Shown: positions 22,430 to 34,710, counted from the stretch's first letter. The stretch: DNA of 64,000 nt from Zoroaster sp. YZ-2022 (GCA_029582265.1 CM055816.1:94227588-94291587), one strand, 5' to 3'. Translations and numbers: made by a program. The notes: generated from the sequence alone by a model not told the origin.

Positions 22430-23057
22430 CGGTGAGAATGCAGCACTGAACCCCAGAGAAGAAAACCGTGGTCTTCATCAGAGTTCCTCCCTGACAAACC
22501 GAGAAAAATTGAGGAAAACAAACTGTGATAAGTATTCACAGTGCCAAACCTTGATTGCATGCCAACTGTTTGAAGCAGCCCAACGGAAGGATGAGAGGTT
22601 ACTTTTGCAAATCGAAGATAAAGATCTTGTGGGTTTCTTTGCTATAATGAGTATGTACCCAATTCTTGACAAGGCCAGATCCATCAGACGAAATACCTAT
22701 TTGGTACAATGATGCATAAATAAACTTATGTGAAGAAGTCATCCAGAAGAGAATAATAAAAACAATGAAATTCTTTTCACAAAGTCTTTACATCGTAACT
22801 TCATCAAGTGCGTACAAGAAGTGGAGGGAGTTGACTGCAGTAATTACAGGTCTCACAATCTGAAAACACATCTGAAAAGTACATTTCCTACGCTGGTAAT
22901 TCATAGATCATTTACTAAGAATACAATTGACTTGGTGTACAGCCAATCTCTTGCTGCAAAAGAACTGGTAGAGACTGCAGTTGGCTCAGATACATTATGT
23001 ACTGATACTGATATAGACAGCAGTGAAGGTGCTGGAGAAGCAGAGATTTTCACATGA
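22430..23057 (+). pseudogene. Transposon-associated gene relic, family unnamed
   Basis: Frame pieces include CQTLIACQLFEAAQRKDERL followed by LLQIEDKDLV and, after breaks, NEILFTKSLHRNFIKCVQEV and RSHNLKTHLKSTFPTLVIHR, ending in an acidic tail with a stop at 23055. I recognise the pattern (C..I..AA..KDE..LL.I...DLV, then a helical region with H.LK..LK..F) from a widespread family of repeat-encoded proteins in cnidarians and echinoderms, but know no established name or function. Frames are interrupted around 22660-22760. The copy at 54385-55012 is further degraded. Confidence 0.5.
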
Positions 23058-24460
23058 AAGTGCATATCTTCACACACTCTTCAATGCATCAGCTGTACTA
23101 TATAATACACTTATAATGAAGAAATAACATGGCATTACAGCTGCCCTCAGCCATCAACTTCAGATGACTTATCCTTGCAGACTGCTTAACAAATGAGCCA
23201 GTAATTTTAAATTACCCGCTTTGTTCATCTTACACTAGGACACTGATTCCATTACCCGTTGAAAGTCTACTCTGATTGAGATAATGTTGCCCCTTTAACC
23301 ATTATCTTTAATTAAAAAATTATGTTGACTTTCTTTTCATGCACCAGTAAAAGTATTTTTAAGTGCTAAAGATTTAACAATACTAGCCAAATCCAATTAA
23401 TGCTAGGGACTCCAGGTTCACTTATTTTGTATTTTGTACTTCCGAAAAAAATTATTCTTTTCATTGCAAATTAGACCTAGAAGATTGGATAACCTTTATC
23501 CTGTATGAAATGGATTATTATTGATAGGTGCAAAAATGGATGGAAAAGGAGTATCACGACCATGACAAAATAAAGCAGAAGTGTCATTCAAAAGATAATG
23601 TTGTTTCACATTTCCTTTATTTAAATATCTTATTAATTTTGTGTATTAACGAAGAATGTGTTTGATCAATTTAAATATTTACACAAAACGTTGACAATTA
23701 ATAACCAATAATTTACTTTTTAAAGATGAGAAAAGATTCACAAATTGGTCTTTGATGTAGGCAGGGTTAGATCCAGGGTTGCCTAAAGAGGGTGGAGCTC
23801 AAGGTAAGGAGATGGGGATGGAAAAAGAAACCCCAAAATATTGAAATGTATGGACAATTTAGAAGTTTTTCACATGATCAATTAAATTGGAATACTACCC
23901 CACGACACCATAAATCCTACCCTGAGAGTAATGGGTAGAGGACTGGGGGGGGGGGGTCAGACGTTCATTTAGCAGTCGGGTTCAGACCTTTTATTTAAGG
24001 CAACATTTTTTTTAACTGGTTCATTTCTTTACAATAACATCAAATATTTCCCAAATATGGAGTCCCCTTTCCAAACTCTTCCCTACCTCACTGGACCGAT
24101 TTCACAGATTAGGGTAGGGGAAACATACAAAAACATAGCCTATGTGAACTATTCAATTATACAAAAATCCCCATTGAAAGGTACAGTTTTCTAAGAATGG
24201 CCGAAAGAGGGCGCTATTTTCATGTCATAGTTCAAATGCAAATATCTGCCAAACTGGCAAGTTTTGTGAGTGTGGATTTATATATTTGAATTTACATGTA
24301 ATTATCTATTAAACTGTTTCTACGCTCATGCCTGATATGCGTCACGAAACACAATTTCTGAATGCATTTTCATTGCACGCTCCGTGGTCTAGTAGTCTGA
24401 AGTCAAGTCACATGCTGAACTTAACTCCATAGCAGTAGTCTCTTGTCAAGTCGCACTTGA

Positions 24461-24690
24461 TTTTTCGTACACAGACGTGACCCCAATCCGACCTCTCCTT
24501 CCGGTCGAAATCGGAAGTTGAAAATTTCAAAAAATCATATCTCATGAACTACAAAGATATTTTCACAGTCTTTGCATCGTCTTAAAACCTTGAACTATGT
24601 CACATTTCGTACACAGACATGACCCCAATTTGACCTCTCCTTCCGGTCGAAAACGGAAGTTTAAGTGATCAACTTTTCAGAAGTACTGTA
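24461..24690. repeat. R2 repeat, second copy
   Basis: Begins TTTTTCGTACACAGACGTGA after GTCGCACTTGA and carries both half-units. It marks the right boundary of the ~900-bp repeat that precedes it. Confidence 0.85.
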
Positions 24691-27378
24691 TCTGCACGGC
24701 CCATTGCGTGTGAACGGCCTTGACACACACAGACAAGAGTCATAATATACAGTGTTTAAACTGTATACACTGTATTACATTCACTGTACACAGCAGTATC
24801 TAAGTAGAATATAATGCATCGCCTGCACATTCGTGTCCAAACAGTTTACGGTAATTTCACTGTCGTTGTCCTTTATTTCAAGCTGTTATTTTTGTACACA
24901 GTTTTGGAATTGTTAACGCTTGTTCTAAATCTAAGAGTGAATTGTAACAGATCGTTTTTGGCATTCATGACTTCAATTACCTGATCTTGAAATATGATGT
25001 TTCACATCTTTTCGCGATTGATGCAGTCAAATTAAAATTGTCTTTTCTTTTTATTATTTTATCAACTTAATTAAATTTAATTTTGCAAATGGAATAATGT
25101 GTATAGTTTTAAAACGAATAACATCAACAACTTCCAACAATGATTGTTTAATAACCAAGGTGGCAGAAAAAGCATCTAGAATAACAAAATCGTTAGTAAC
25201 TTTTCCCAAAATTGTTGGGTATTTATTTTTAAATATTGGTTTTGGTTAGCCGGCTAGCAAAGTTCTAAATGGTTAGTGCAGGTTTTTTTTCATTTTAATT
25301 TATGCAATAACCAAATGACATGTTTCATTATATTTTTAGTATTTGGTATTTATATTAAAACAGCAAAAATAAATAAATAAATAAAAGATTAAGGCCTAAA
25401 CATTTAAGTATTATTGTGGTGTTTGTAAAAGTAAAATTTTTCTTCATTGATAAAGTGACTAGTAACTTTTCCAAAAATGTTTCATGACATCACAGATCAC
25501 AAAGCCAACATCTCAGAAATTGAACCAAACTATTAATGTTATTTTGTCCTGATCATGAAGAAGAATAATTGTGTCATTATGGACAGTTATCGATAGTTTA
25601 GTGTTGATGTTTAATGCTAGATAATTAATGCTAGCTCATAGTGTACAGTCCTTCTTGATCTATTTTTACACCAGTGAAAGTTTATTATTGTTATACTTTC
25701 TATTCACAGCTGTGAGACCGAGTGGTGATGATGATGGCTGTGTGGGCAATGTGCCCAGGAAGTGTTTGAGGATCACCTGCCTCTTTCTGCGCATCGTGAT
25801 TGGATAGATTTCCATCGTAACAAATTTATATTGTTCTTATTGGCTATTAGTTTGCTCATGAATATATGTTTACCATGTTACATTTCATTGTTATACCTTG
25901 TCTGTACGAACGTAGGCGCTCTGTAAACTGCGAAAATGGACTGTATAATAATCTGTAAATTTATTTGTACAGTCAAAACGTAGTTGCGGAATTCAAAGAA
26001 CCTTATAGCTTAACAAATAGTTAGACTTTAACATATATTTCCAGGTAACGTTGTGACATCATGGTAAGGTCATCTAATGAATTATTACGTAATTAATTAT
26101 AATAAAACAATATATTTTATATCTTGTGAACCACAATAGATAATTTCTTGATTCCTTCATAATCATACAGAACATGGAGGACTCGACATCTGATACAAAG
26201 GCATGACCTTATTGACTCTTACCGGTCAAAACTGGAAGTTCAAGTTTGAAAACAGTGGCAGATTTAAAAAAGTCACCTTTTGCTATCTTGAGAAAACATT
26301 GGACAGAATTTTACCAAATTTGGCACAATTGACACCCATATTATGAGGAAAAATTTTGTGGAGTATGAATGACGTCACATGATTGAACCGGAAGTTAATG
26401 TATTCAGTATAACACAATATGTGGTATTTTAATTACATATTATGAAAACTCATATCTCCTGAAGTAACTCTTGTCTTTTAACAACTTTAGGTGATGACTT
26501 CATATTAGGCACACTCGAACACCCTGAGTTTGTTTTTAACAAACTGTATACCTCTAGTTTTACATGATATTGGGTCACAACTGTTCCTTCCTCAAGTCAT
26601 CACCTCTCAATATAACAAACTTGAAGAATTACTACAGGTTTAAGGTATGACATATATAGGTCTTTCTGTGGGAAAATGCGTGGAATATGTGTGTTGTGTA
26701 TGAAGCGTCAATGAAATTTGTGCTTTGCTCAGACTACTTCTCAAATCCTGCTTTAAAATCGAACGGGTCAAACTACAGTTACAAGGCTCAGAGCAGATGT
26801 TGTGTCTACAATATATGACTTTCCAGTACATCTATAGAAGGTAATTTTTCTCATAATTTTAAGATTAAAATTAGTTGACTTTTAAATATTAAACACTTCG
26901 TGTACACATACTTGTTTTTAAATGAACCGACCAATTTTCTCATTAAAACATATTTATTCTAGAGAGACCTGTGACATGTGTACCGCACTTATCATTTTAG
27001 GCCCCAGGCCCACTATCCAGTAGGCATAAGTATCAAACATAAATCTCAAAAAGGGCAAAGCTTTATTTGATTTATAAGCCGTTTTTTAAGTGTTTGATAC
27101 CTATACTTTACAGTGTCACATAAAGTAGGTGATGTATGGTCCATGTATTCGTTTCTTTCCTGGCTACTTGTATTCACTTTGTAGTGAGGAAGTTAATAAC
27201 TTTAAAATGAGACATTTCACAAATTGATTGTTAGAAGTATGATAGAAGTTGCAGAATGAGTGTTATTGATGGGCTCATAATAATTCTATTTTTGGCAATA
27301 CATAGATCTGTGTTTTTATTGAAAGAGTATGTGTAAACAAACATTTGAAATTGAAATCACTTATTTATTATCTTCCAG

Positions 27379-27435
27379 CGTAAGAAGAAACGAAAACCAC
27401 CCAAATCACGACATGACTCACATAAGATGTGGTGA
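27379..27435 (+). CDS. Candidate terminal exon, basic tail
   Basis: Follows a pyrimidine-rich acceptor (TTATCTTCCAG) and encodes RKKKRKPPKSRHDSHKMW then a stop. The basic stretch resembles a nuclear-localisation-like C-terminus. An exon-like start (TTCACAG/CTGTGAGACCGAG) lies upstream at about 25711, but no convincing donor joins the two. The same 57 bases occur unchanged at 59282-59338. Low support. Confidence 0.25.
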   Translation, partial: RKKKRKPPKSRHDSHKMW

Positions 27436-29470
27436 ATGTTTAGAGGAACCCAAGACACTAGAAGTTACCACTGCAGTTAAATACCTTGATATGTCCATTA
27501 TTTAGAAAGAACAGTCGTACGTGTAACACAATGGTCAGAGCACAAACCAGATTAGAATATTTTAAGATTGTCAACACTCAGTATTGTACATTTGGTAAAC
27601 GTTATTGTGAGACACCCAAGCGTACTATTTTGTAAATGTAATCTTGTTAAGAACGTGGCTAGAATTTAAAATCGAGTGAAAAGGGTTTTCAGGCACAGCA
27701 GTTAATTTAAATACAAAATGAATTACTTTTGATTTTGACGCAAGAGACCCAGATCTTCTTTTTAACTTGTGTAGTTTATTTCTTTTCTTTTTATGATTTC
27801 ATCAACTTAATTGAATTTAATTTTGCGAATGGAATAATGTGTATACACTTTTAATCGAAAAGCTTCTCGCAATGATTGTTTAATAACCGAAAAAAGAGTC
27901 TAGAAAAAAAGGAGCCTGGAACAACAATTTGGTCAGTAATTTGTTACAGATTCAATAATAAAGTTTCATGCAACTATTTTTGGTCAGATAATTGACTAAA
28001 TAAGGTACATGAATACACAGGTCAAAAGGCAGCCTTTATGAATCCATCCTCAGACAGAAGAAAGATAAAATAAACCATTATACCTCAGCTTAATCGAAAC
28101 AAAAAAATACTCTTAGTCACATGTCAGATGGAAGTTTTCCTGTAAAAGCAAGGTACAGTGGAGAAAATAAAAGATATGGGGAATGTTCATTAAGGTCTGA
28201 AGCTTTTCTTTATGATCATGCAGAACATTACCAACCGCGTCTACTTTAGAAAACAGAACAAACACTTAAATACAAGCTGCAAACAAGAATAAACGAGTCC
28301 TTAAACTACATGTATGTCACCTAGGACAAGAAGAACCATGGTCAGTGGACCATGGTCGACCAAACCCAGTGTTTTTGGGTTTTTATTTTTTATTTTTTTA
28401 TAAACACGCATACATAAGCTGGTGATAAGGATTAAGAAGTCTCTAGACTTCATGGACAACGGCATCTAGGACCGAATAACCAATACAAGGTTGACCAGAC
28501 GCAATTCCAACAACAGTGAATAAGATTCCCACTGTAAACTACTACGTTCCAATAACCACATATTTTCCAGTTTGTAAGCAATACGTGTCGCTAGTTGTGA
28601 ACACCAGAAAACAAGATGTGATTACTTTTCACAAGTTGTGAGCTGGCGCTTTGTCTTAGCGACCTGCTTCCTAACGCAGGAGTCTAGATGAAGTGATTGA
28701 TAATAATGTCATTGATGGAAACACTTTGATGGGAAATAAACATTATTTTCGCAGTTTTCACGAAGTGATAGAACGCCTGTGAATTTTAATTAGGCCTATG
28801 TCAATATTTAAAAGGTATTCACTGATACTTTTCTTTATGCCAATATCAAGTCTTGAAACCCCTTATTTACAGTAATTGAATTAAGTTAACATTGGTTAAA
28901 CTTTAGTTTTTCGTTTTTATGACCACTTTGCATATAATAAACTGCATGTTTTTTATGCGACGTAAACAGTTTTTAAGTTTTTAAGTGATGCAAACTATCA
29001 CGCCACACAGAACAGTGGTGTACGTGTATGTGTTGCAAGCAGTGACGCGTATCACTATACTAATACAGACGGGAAATGTCACTTCGCGAAAAATTAATAA
29101 CAACGTGTACTGATTGTTTTAGTTTTCACAAAAAACACATACAGTTACGTGTCATTCCAGATTTCAGCTTTCTAACAAATTATACATGAGTGATCTGCCA
29201 GATTAAAATCACATCGAGAATGCGATTTGAAAACTTTATCAAATTCAATCGCTAATATCTCACAATAATCACGTAAGTCACAATATATTGAATCTCCCAA
29301 TCTCATCCCCAGTGCAGTTGATGCATAATCTTACTGCTCTCTATAGTATTTAGAAGTAGACCCCGGGAATAGAATTTTTTCGCAGATAAGCCCAACCCAT
29401 TGAGATCCACATTCGGTGGTACAACTGAATAATTATTTCCGGAGTGGGCGTGGCCACTTAGGTGAGCGAA

Positions 29471-29480
29471 TAATATAATA
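29471..29480 (+). promoter_or_regulatory. TATA-like box of the secreted-protein gene, copy A
   Basis: TAATATAATA lies about 30 bases before the presumed start of the untranslated exon. The upstream 60 bases include GGAGTGGGCGTGGCC, a GC-box-like stretch. The copy B equivalent at 61372-61381 is identical. Suggestive only. Confidence 0.35.
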
Positions 29481-29504
29481 GGTAGCTGGTGATAAAAGTA
29501 AATC

Positions 29505-29608
29505 AAGTTGAGTGAATCAGACACATCGATTTCTGCTCAGTGAATGAGATCCAGTCTACCAGTAACTTCAGTTTTATTTTCAGCAACCAAAAGCCAAGAA
29601 CACTCAGG
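29505..29608 (+). other. Probable 5' untranslated exon, copy A
   Basis: Ends in a near-consensus donor CAGG/GTGAGT (29609-29614). The start is placed by the TATA-like box and is approximate. The next acceptor, TTTCATTGCAG at 30673, sits immediately before the ATG, so the coding exon begins exactly with the start codon and an upstream non-coding exon is required. This is the best candidate in the preceding kilobase. Confidence 0.45.
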
Positions 29609-30286
29609 GTGAGTAGAATAGCATTATATATCGTGATAGAAAATTATCTAGAGTTTGTATAGCCAAAAGGAAAGCATGCCTCCAGCGATACAAACTACTA
29701 ATACTTTCATGAAATTATCTGAGGATAATTACCCATATTCCATATTGTTATTTATTTATGATTTGAAATAAATATGCAATCCAAATGAATATATCTTTTC
29801 CAGTCTCAGAAAATCATGGTCAGAATTGTTTGGATGTTTGCATAATAATAAGTACTTACACTTGTACTTTTCGCGTAAAATGTTTCATGTGCAACATTGT
29901 TGGGGGGGGGGGGGCGAATGATCTTTTTATTTCTCTTTTTGAGTTATGATACGTGGTCTATTTTTTGTAAGATGTGTACAACTTCTATATTATCTGTGTT
30001 TCTAAGTTAACATGTGTATGAATTGAAATAAAACAAACAGACAAGCGTGCCAAGTAATTGTGACCATCAAACGTAACGTTTGCAGAAAAACATCTGTGCT
30101 CACGCTCCGCCGTATAATGTATATGACATCCCAACGGAAGTATTGAGCACTAGTCATGTGTATTTACTATTGTATGTAACAACAATGTTACGTCTTACTG
30201 TGTGCACGTTTGTTCAATTTTGTTTAATACTTTGCAGCCACCGTTAGCAGAAAATCGATCAATCGATCGATCGATCGATTTTTTTT

Positions 30287-30566
30287 TGCTATGGAACGAT
30301 GTCCAATTGCAGTCAAAAATGCTGCATCGATTGAAATAATGCCGTGCTGTGTTTTAAACAACTTTTTCACCTAGGGGTATGAACGGTTGCCTGATTTGTG
30401 AGCCCTCTCTTAGTCACCATACTTTGTATGTGGGAAATTTGGTCCCCACGTATGTATCACGTATTTTCATGTCCCCCCCCCAAAAAAAAAAAAAAACTTT
30501 TTTAAATAATAATAATAATAAAAATAATAATAAATAAATAAATAAATAAATAAGTAAATAAATATA

Positions 30567-30605
<39 letters not shown>

Positions 30606-30650
30606 ACTGATTTTGAAACCGTCCTTATATGATCAGTGAGAAACCCCATA
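30287..30650. repeat. Dispersed repeat, copy 2 of 3, with AT-rich tandem run
   Basis: GCTATGGAACGATGTCCAAT through GGGAAATTTGGTCCCCACGT to AACTGATTTTGAAACCG matches 13725-13985. The internal variable site is expanded to a C run, an A run and about 100 bases of AATA/AAT repeats (30494-30604). It lies just upstream of the signal-peptide exon, inside the first intron. A GATC-rich palindrome (AATCGATCGATCGATCGATT type) at 30249-30290 precedes it. Confidence 0.8.
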
Positions 30651-30673
30651 ACGCTTGTATAATTTCATTGCAG

Positions 30674-30758
30674 ATGTGTTCTCGCTTAGCGGTGGTCGTA
30701 CTGCTCATGGCGGCACTCCTGACCATTGCCAATAGCAGATGCCCCAAAACATACAAAG
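30674..30758 (+). CDS. Secreted Cys-rich protein, signal-peptide exon (copy A)
   Basis: The exon starts with ATG directly after the acceptor CATTGCAG and ends at AAAG/GTAAGT, phase 1. It encodes 28 residues. MCSRLAVVVLLMAALLTIAN is a textbook signal peptide: short n-region with Arg4, hydrophobic core 5-18, and probable cleavage after Ser21 before RCPKTYK. The product is therefore predicted to be secreted. It joins in phase to the exon at 32239 across a 1480-base intron, giving a 136-residue precursor. Copy B carries the same exon at 62571-62655 with one silent difference (CTG to CTA). Confidence 0.85.
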
Positions 30759-32238
30759 GTAAGTTGACAAGGCCATGTATAAACAATAACTGAAGATCTT
30801 TCTTTCCTCACATATAGATGACCCGAACTGGGTTTTGTTTATGTAATAATTAAATTCCATCACCGTGTCGCTTTGTCAGCTAATAAAAATAGCAGGAAAA
30901 TGGTAATGCATTATTGCTGAGATATATATGTTGAACTTTCGAAATAATGTGACCCTTATATTTTGCAAATCGTGTAAAAATCTATAAGTGACATTCCTGT
31001 CCAATGGTGTAAGGCCGTTAGCATTATGTATAATGCAAGTGTTAGCATTGTGTATAACGAAGTACTGGATCTCGAACTTCGCTCAACGGGGGATAATCCC
31101 CCCCCCCAAAAAAAAAAAAAAACAAACAAAAAAAAAACGTGGTTACGCAAATGGCACACAACCAATCAGAATCACACTGTTATCATAAATATGACACCCA
31201 AACAGACAAAAAAGCAGACAGACAATAAATATAAATTTTAAATACAAAAAAATCCCCCTTTTTGGTACAAGTTATTCGCTTATTATTATTTTTCTTTACC
31301 GCATGAAAAATTCTGGGAGGGATGATCCTTTGAACCGTCCCTCGGTCAAAAAAAGTGGGGATGCGGGATTTACGCCCTCGTTCCTTAACATAACAACATC
31401 ATAATAATACGATGGTTGCATATAATGTTCCGTTCCAATAGAGACGATTGCGCTCTGACCTTTGAGATAAATCATTTCATTCTAGTATTATATTATTGGA
31501 CCAATCGTAACAATGGTCGAGAGGCTTAGACAATTTCCGTTGTCACGAAACAATACATGTATAAATAAACATATTAACATTATTAATACATTTAAACAAC
31601 ATAGAGTATTTCGAATAAGAGGTGTATGTCTCAACTATCGCCAAGTGAGGTACGGGAACAGTATAGGCAACTCGTAACTCAACTGTCGCTATGTGAGATT
31701 TGTTTGGTTCAGGGAGAACCTTTGTCGGGCAACTCGTTTCTCAAATATTGTGACTTCACGAGGCCTTCTCTGCGTTTCGATTAGTGTGCTCTCGTCAGTT
31801 GTATGAAGAGGGTTGTTCACAAACAAAATCTATATGGAAAACTATGTCCACATAATGATAGTTGTTTGAATAAATTAGGCGCATCAAGTACAAGACCAAC
31901 ACGGGGCACATTTTACCCAAATTGGAACTATGGACAAAAGCATTGCAGTTCATAACACGATCTTTGTTACCTTAATTCCCCAATGATCTTGTAATTTAAC
32001 CTAAACCAATGAAATTAATTTATGCTCAGTATCTAAGAAAGAACAGTTAGTATTTGTGAATGAATACTCTCCCTATATACATTCTACTTATAACAAAATT
32101 ATATGTCTACTAATCTGTTTAAAAGTCTAAATCTTTGGAGGGCAGGATTAATATTTGAATGTACGAACATCTGGTGTTGGTATCTTGATTTACCAAGTGA
32201 TTGTTACAATTTTTTGTTTTGGACTTATTCATTTTCAG
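30759..32238 (+). other. Intron 2 of the secreted-protein gene, copy A
   Basis: GT-AG intron in phase 1. It includes a C run and A-rich run at 31098-31137 and otherwise unique-looking sequence. A direct phrase (GTTAGCATTATGTATAATGC, then GTTAGCATTGTGTATAACG) around 31016-31065 is a short tandem repeat. No further exon was seen inside it. Confidence 0.7.
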
Positions 32239-32564
32239 ATTACCCGATTTGCTATTCAACGAAAAGCTATTCACCAGATTTGGTTGATGCTCGTAAATAC
32301 TGCGATGGTATTGGCATGACAGTGTGCTCTCTCGATCAGCTTGCCGAGTCATACGACAGTGGTTATACAAATAGGTATTTTGGTCTGGTAACGGCAAAAC
32401 ATATCATGGCAAACATTGAGAAATGCGTTCTGATGCAGTTGGCATTTTGCTATTGCTATGATTTGCGATATTCAGGTCCTAAAAAGAAAAGTGTGTCGGG
32501 TGTTGTTAAGTACACCCCTCGAAAAACTAAAAAGAAAAATGTATACTGTTGCCCAAAAAATTAA
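32239..32564 (+). CDS. Secreted Cys-rich protein, last exon (copy A)
   Basis: The acceptor is TTCATTTTCAG; 108 codons are read before TAA at 32562-32564. The mature protein would have nine cysteines: one from the first exon, then PIC, KYC, TVC, EKC, FCYC and a terminal YCC. The segment VDARKYCDGIGMTVCSLDQL followed by AESYDSGYT recalls the first half of Link/C-type-lectin-like modules (A...C...G....S..QL..AY..GY), and a VYCC ending is common in small secreted proteins of marine invertebrates. A basic stretch (PKKK, PRKTKKKN) precedes the end. Tryptophan and the GW/WL motif expected of a true Link module are absent, so the fold is uncertain. A role in matrix or defence would be a guess. Confidence 0.8.
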
Positions 32565-33554
32565 ATAAGCCAATGAACTCGATCGGTTACCGTTATTGAA
32601 ATGATATAATGAAATTAATATAAAGTGCATCAGAGTAAAATAACGAGGTATAATCTAAACTGATCCATTTTACGAATCAAAGTCATGTAAAATGTATCAA
32701 ATATATGATATATTCTTCCCATTTTATGAAAATTTCATATCTCGCCTTAGGATCATTGTAAATTGATGTCATAAACGAAAGAAAGTTTACACACAATAAT
32801 CGGTCCAATATAACGCAGCAGCTGTGGTCATGGACAGTCGTTTCAATGGTTAAATTTAAATGAAAACTATCAGTCACCTTCTTTCCGATTATCATGCCAT
32901 TCCTGATGTTTATAAACAGCGTGCTGAACTTGTAAAAAGTATGAAGCTTTTATACATCAACGATGAACGAACGTGATTAGCGCTGGTCCATGTTAATGGA
33001 ATAAAAGTTCATCACGTAGTATTTAACTCAAAGGATAAAGGAGGGTCGTGGACACGGGTGATAATGGACAGAGCCGAAAGCAAGGCCCTTTATCTCCTTG
33101 AGCGTGCTCAGACCTCCAGATCTATACATAACAGCAAAAGAAACGTCACCCCCTAAATGTTGTTAAGTAATTATATTATTAAACATAATAAATATACAAT
33201 GTTGTGGGATGGTTGGCTGCCAGGTCAACCAAATTTGCAACATTGTGTTCGTGTTACACTCCATACTCATAATATTCTTCATTAAACAAATTATATTAAT
33301 TATAAAATGAAAATAATAAATATTTTTAGGGGTGATGTTTCTTTTGCTGTTATGTATATATCCTGTATTCCCAATTCATAAATGCGCACCTTGATTTCGT
33401 TTCGGCATTTATGGATACCTTCTAACACAGAGTTGGTTGTTATTGATACAAATGCATGATGTTTGATGATCAATAACTTACTGGGTATATACAATTTTAT
33501 TTGGGGCTTGATGTCTAAGAAAAGTTGTATTTTGTTTATATCTTTTTCAACATA
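32565..33554. other. 3' flank of the secreted-protein gene
   Basis: AT-rich, no second gene recognised. The first AATAAA is at 33000-33005, about 440 bases after the stop codon, and is a possible polyadenylation signal. The 96-codon minus-strand frame at 33300-33590 has no recognisable domain. Confidence 0.4.
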
Positions 33555-33588
33555 ACATCGGAGCGTGGAACTCCCGTACTGACCTTCC

Positions 33589-33804
33589 ACTAAAGGTTAA
33601 ATGCATTAATGAAGGACTCAGATTCCTTGGAGTCCATCTTGAAAATACTAAACGTTGCAAACAGCAGAACTGGCAGACTTGTACAACGAAACTTTAGAAA
33701 ACCCTTGTCCAATGGAAGGGACATTCGAAAACCTCATTCTATCAATGTAAAGTTATCATAGCCAACCAATTAGCTGTTCTGTTCCCCCACACCATATATA
33801 TTTA
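33589..33804 (+). pseudogene. LINE reverse-transcriptase fragment
   Basis: A plus-strand frame reads KCINEGLRFLGVHLENTKRC, then QQNWQTC and, after a stop, VQWKGHS and a CKVIIANQLAVLFPHTIYI-type segment. The pattern (G+.+LGV.LGN....NW......+..+..W......GR..++N.LV.S...H) is the region downstream of the catalytic motif in non-LTR retrotransposon polymerases. A single frame with one stop is visible; upstream and downstream parts are lost or interrupted. The 4.8-kb inverted-repeat element inserted about 155 bases further on. Confidence 0.6.
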
Positions 33805-33959
33805 AGTAACAACTTACGTATTTGAATGGGAAATTACAAACGGTGTACAAGCCTTTGCATACAGCAAAAGAAACAGATAGTTACAACAGAAATATGGAAA
33901 GTTCATAAATACATTAAATATGCTTCACTATTTAATATTCTATTTAATGTAATAACGGG

Positions 33960-34378
33960 AGTAGTATGTATACAGCATCTAGAGCACATTTGTGGCGGAG
34001 CAGTGTGCAGTTGTGTGCAGTGTTGGATCGATAGCACACATTTTCAGTGTTGGATCGATAGTGCAGTGTGCTATCGATCCAACACTGCACACAACTGCAC
34101 ACTGCTCCGCCACAAACCTGCTCAAGATGCTGTAAGGGCGCGGGCGCGCGCGCGTGACTCCCTCCACACAAAAATACACAAAAAGGGAGGACCTCCTCAA
34201 TTCCCTCCTCAACACAAAACTGCACAGGGGTCAAGATGCTGTATACGTGATTGAAATCCACCACATAAGATGCTGCATACATATTGGCATACATGTCTGG
34301 GCGCGCGCGTGACTCCCTCCACACAAAACTGCACACAAAATACTTGCTCCTCCTCACAAACCGTTTGTGTGGTGGAGA

Positions 34379-34415
<37 letters not shown>

Positions 34416-34710
34416 CATATGGATGGAGGTGTGCAGTTTGTGTGGTGGAGGAAAATAGTGCGCAAGTGCAACTTTATGCATATTGATATTCGTCTGTCTT
34501 GGTCGTTTCTCATCAAATTGGAAATGTGCCAGAATTGGAGCGTATAAGACATGTAGTGTCTTAAAATAGAATGGACACATATGAGCCGATGTTGTTGCTT
34601 AGATTTAAAATGAAGCTATTCAAGTATGATTTGTTAAATATAATTTTAACACCAACAACAATCTTTGACATCAATATATTTACAGATGGTTTTTTATATT
34701 GGTTTTAAAA
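33960..34710 (+). repeat. Left terminal inverted repeat
   Basis: From the AG terminus inward: a 51-bp-arm hairpin, a CGCG-rich run, two GTGACTCCCTCCACACAAAA blocks, a TACATA microsatellite (34380-34422), and a unique tail with TGTTGTTGCTTAGATTTAAA. The part 34569-34720 is repeated once more at 34811-34960 inside the array, and partly at 36000-36090. Confidence 0.9.
33989..34116. repeat. Subterminal hairpin, left
   Basis: Two perfect 51-base arms (33989-34039 and 34066-34116) flank a 26-base loop. The arm starts TTTGTGGCGGAGCAGTGTGC and ends with GGATCGATAGCACAC. The loop repeats TGTTGGATCGATAG. The hairpin begins 29 bases from the element's end, exactly as on the right side. Confidence 0.95.

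Larger units (their letters stand above)
23058..29466. other. Long non-coding part of copy A
   Basis: No complete gene recognised. It contains the ~900-bp repeat 23560-24455 (also inverted at 44475-45331), the R2 repeat at 24461-24690, a short tRNA-free AT-rich stretch, and a region around 26160-26530 with CGGTCAAAACTGGAAGT and CACTCGAACACCC motifs that resembles part of a dispersed element. Two exon-like segments (about 25711 and 27379) are noted separately. The sequence is near-identical in copy B (55013-61366), which says only that the duplication is recent. Confidence 0.5.
18800..32100 (+). repeat. Large duplicated block, copy A
   Basis: From about 18800 this block is collinear, in the same orientation, with 45832-64000 and continues past 32100, where the window ends for the other copy. 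Apart from the 4865-bp retroelement found only in copy B, order and content agree throughout: R1 and R2 repeats, hAT MITE, SINE, pseudogene, secreted-protein gene. Identity is high (about 98% by eye) in 24-32 kb against 56-64 kb. It is lower and indel-rich in 18.8-24 kb against 45.8-56 kb. It is either a true segmental duplication or two unmerged alleles. Confidence 0.95.

Noticed and set aside
34284..34552. Long frames in the terminal inverted repeats (up to 202 codons)
   Set aside because: They include TACATA microsatellite and CGCG runs, occur mirrored in both TIRs, and show no domain.
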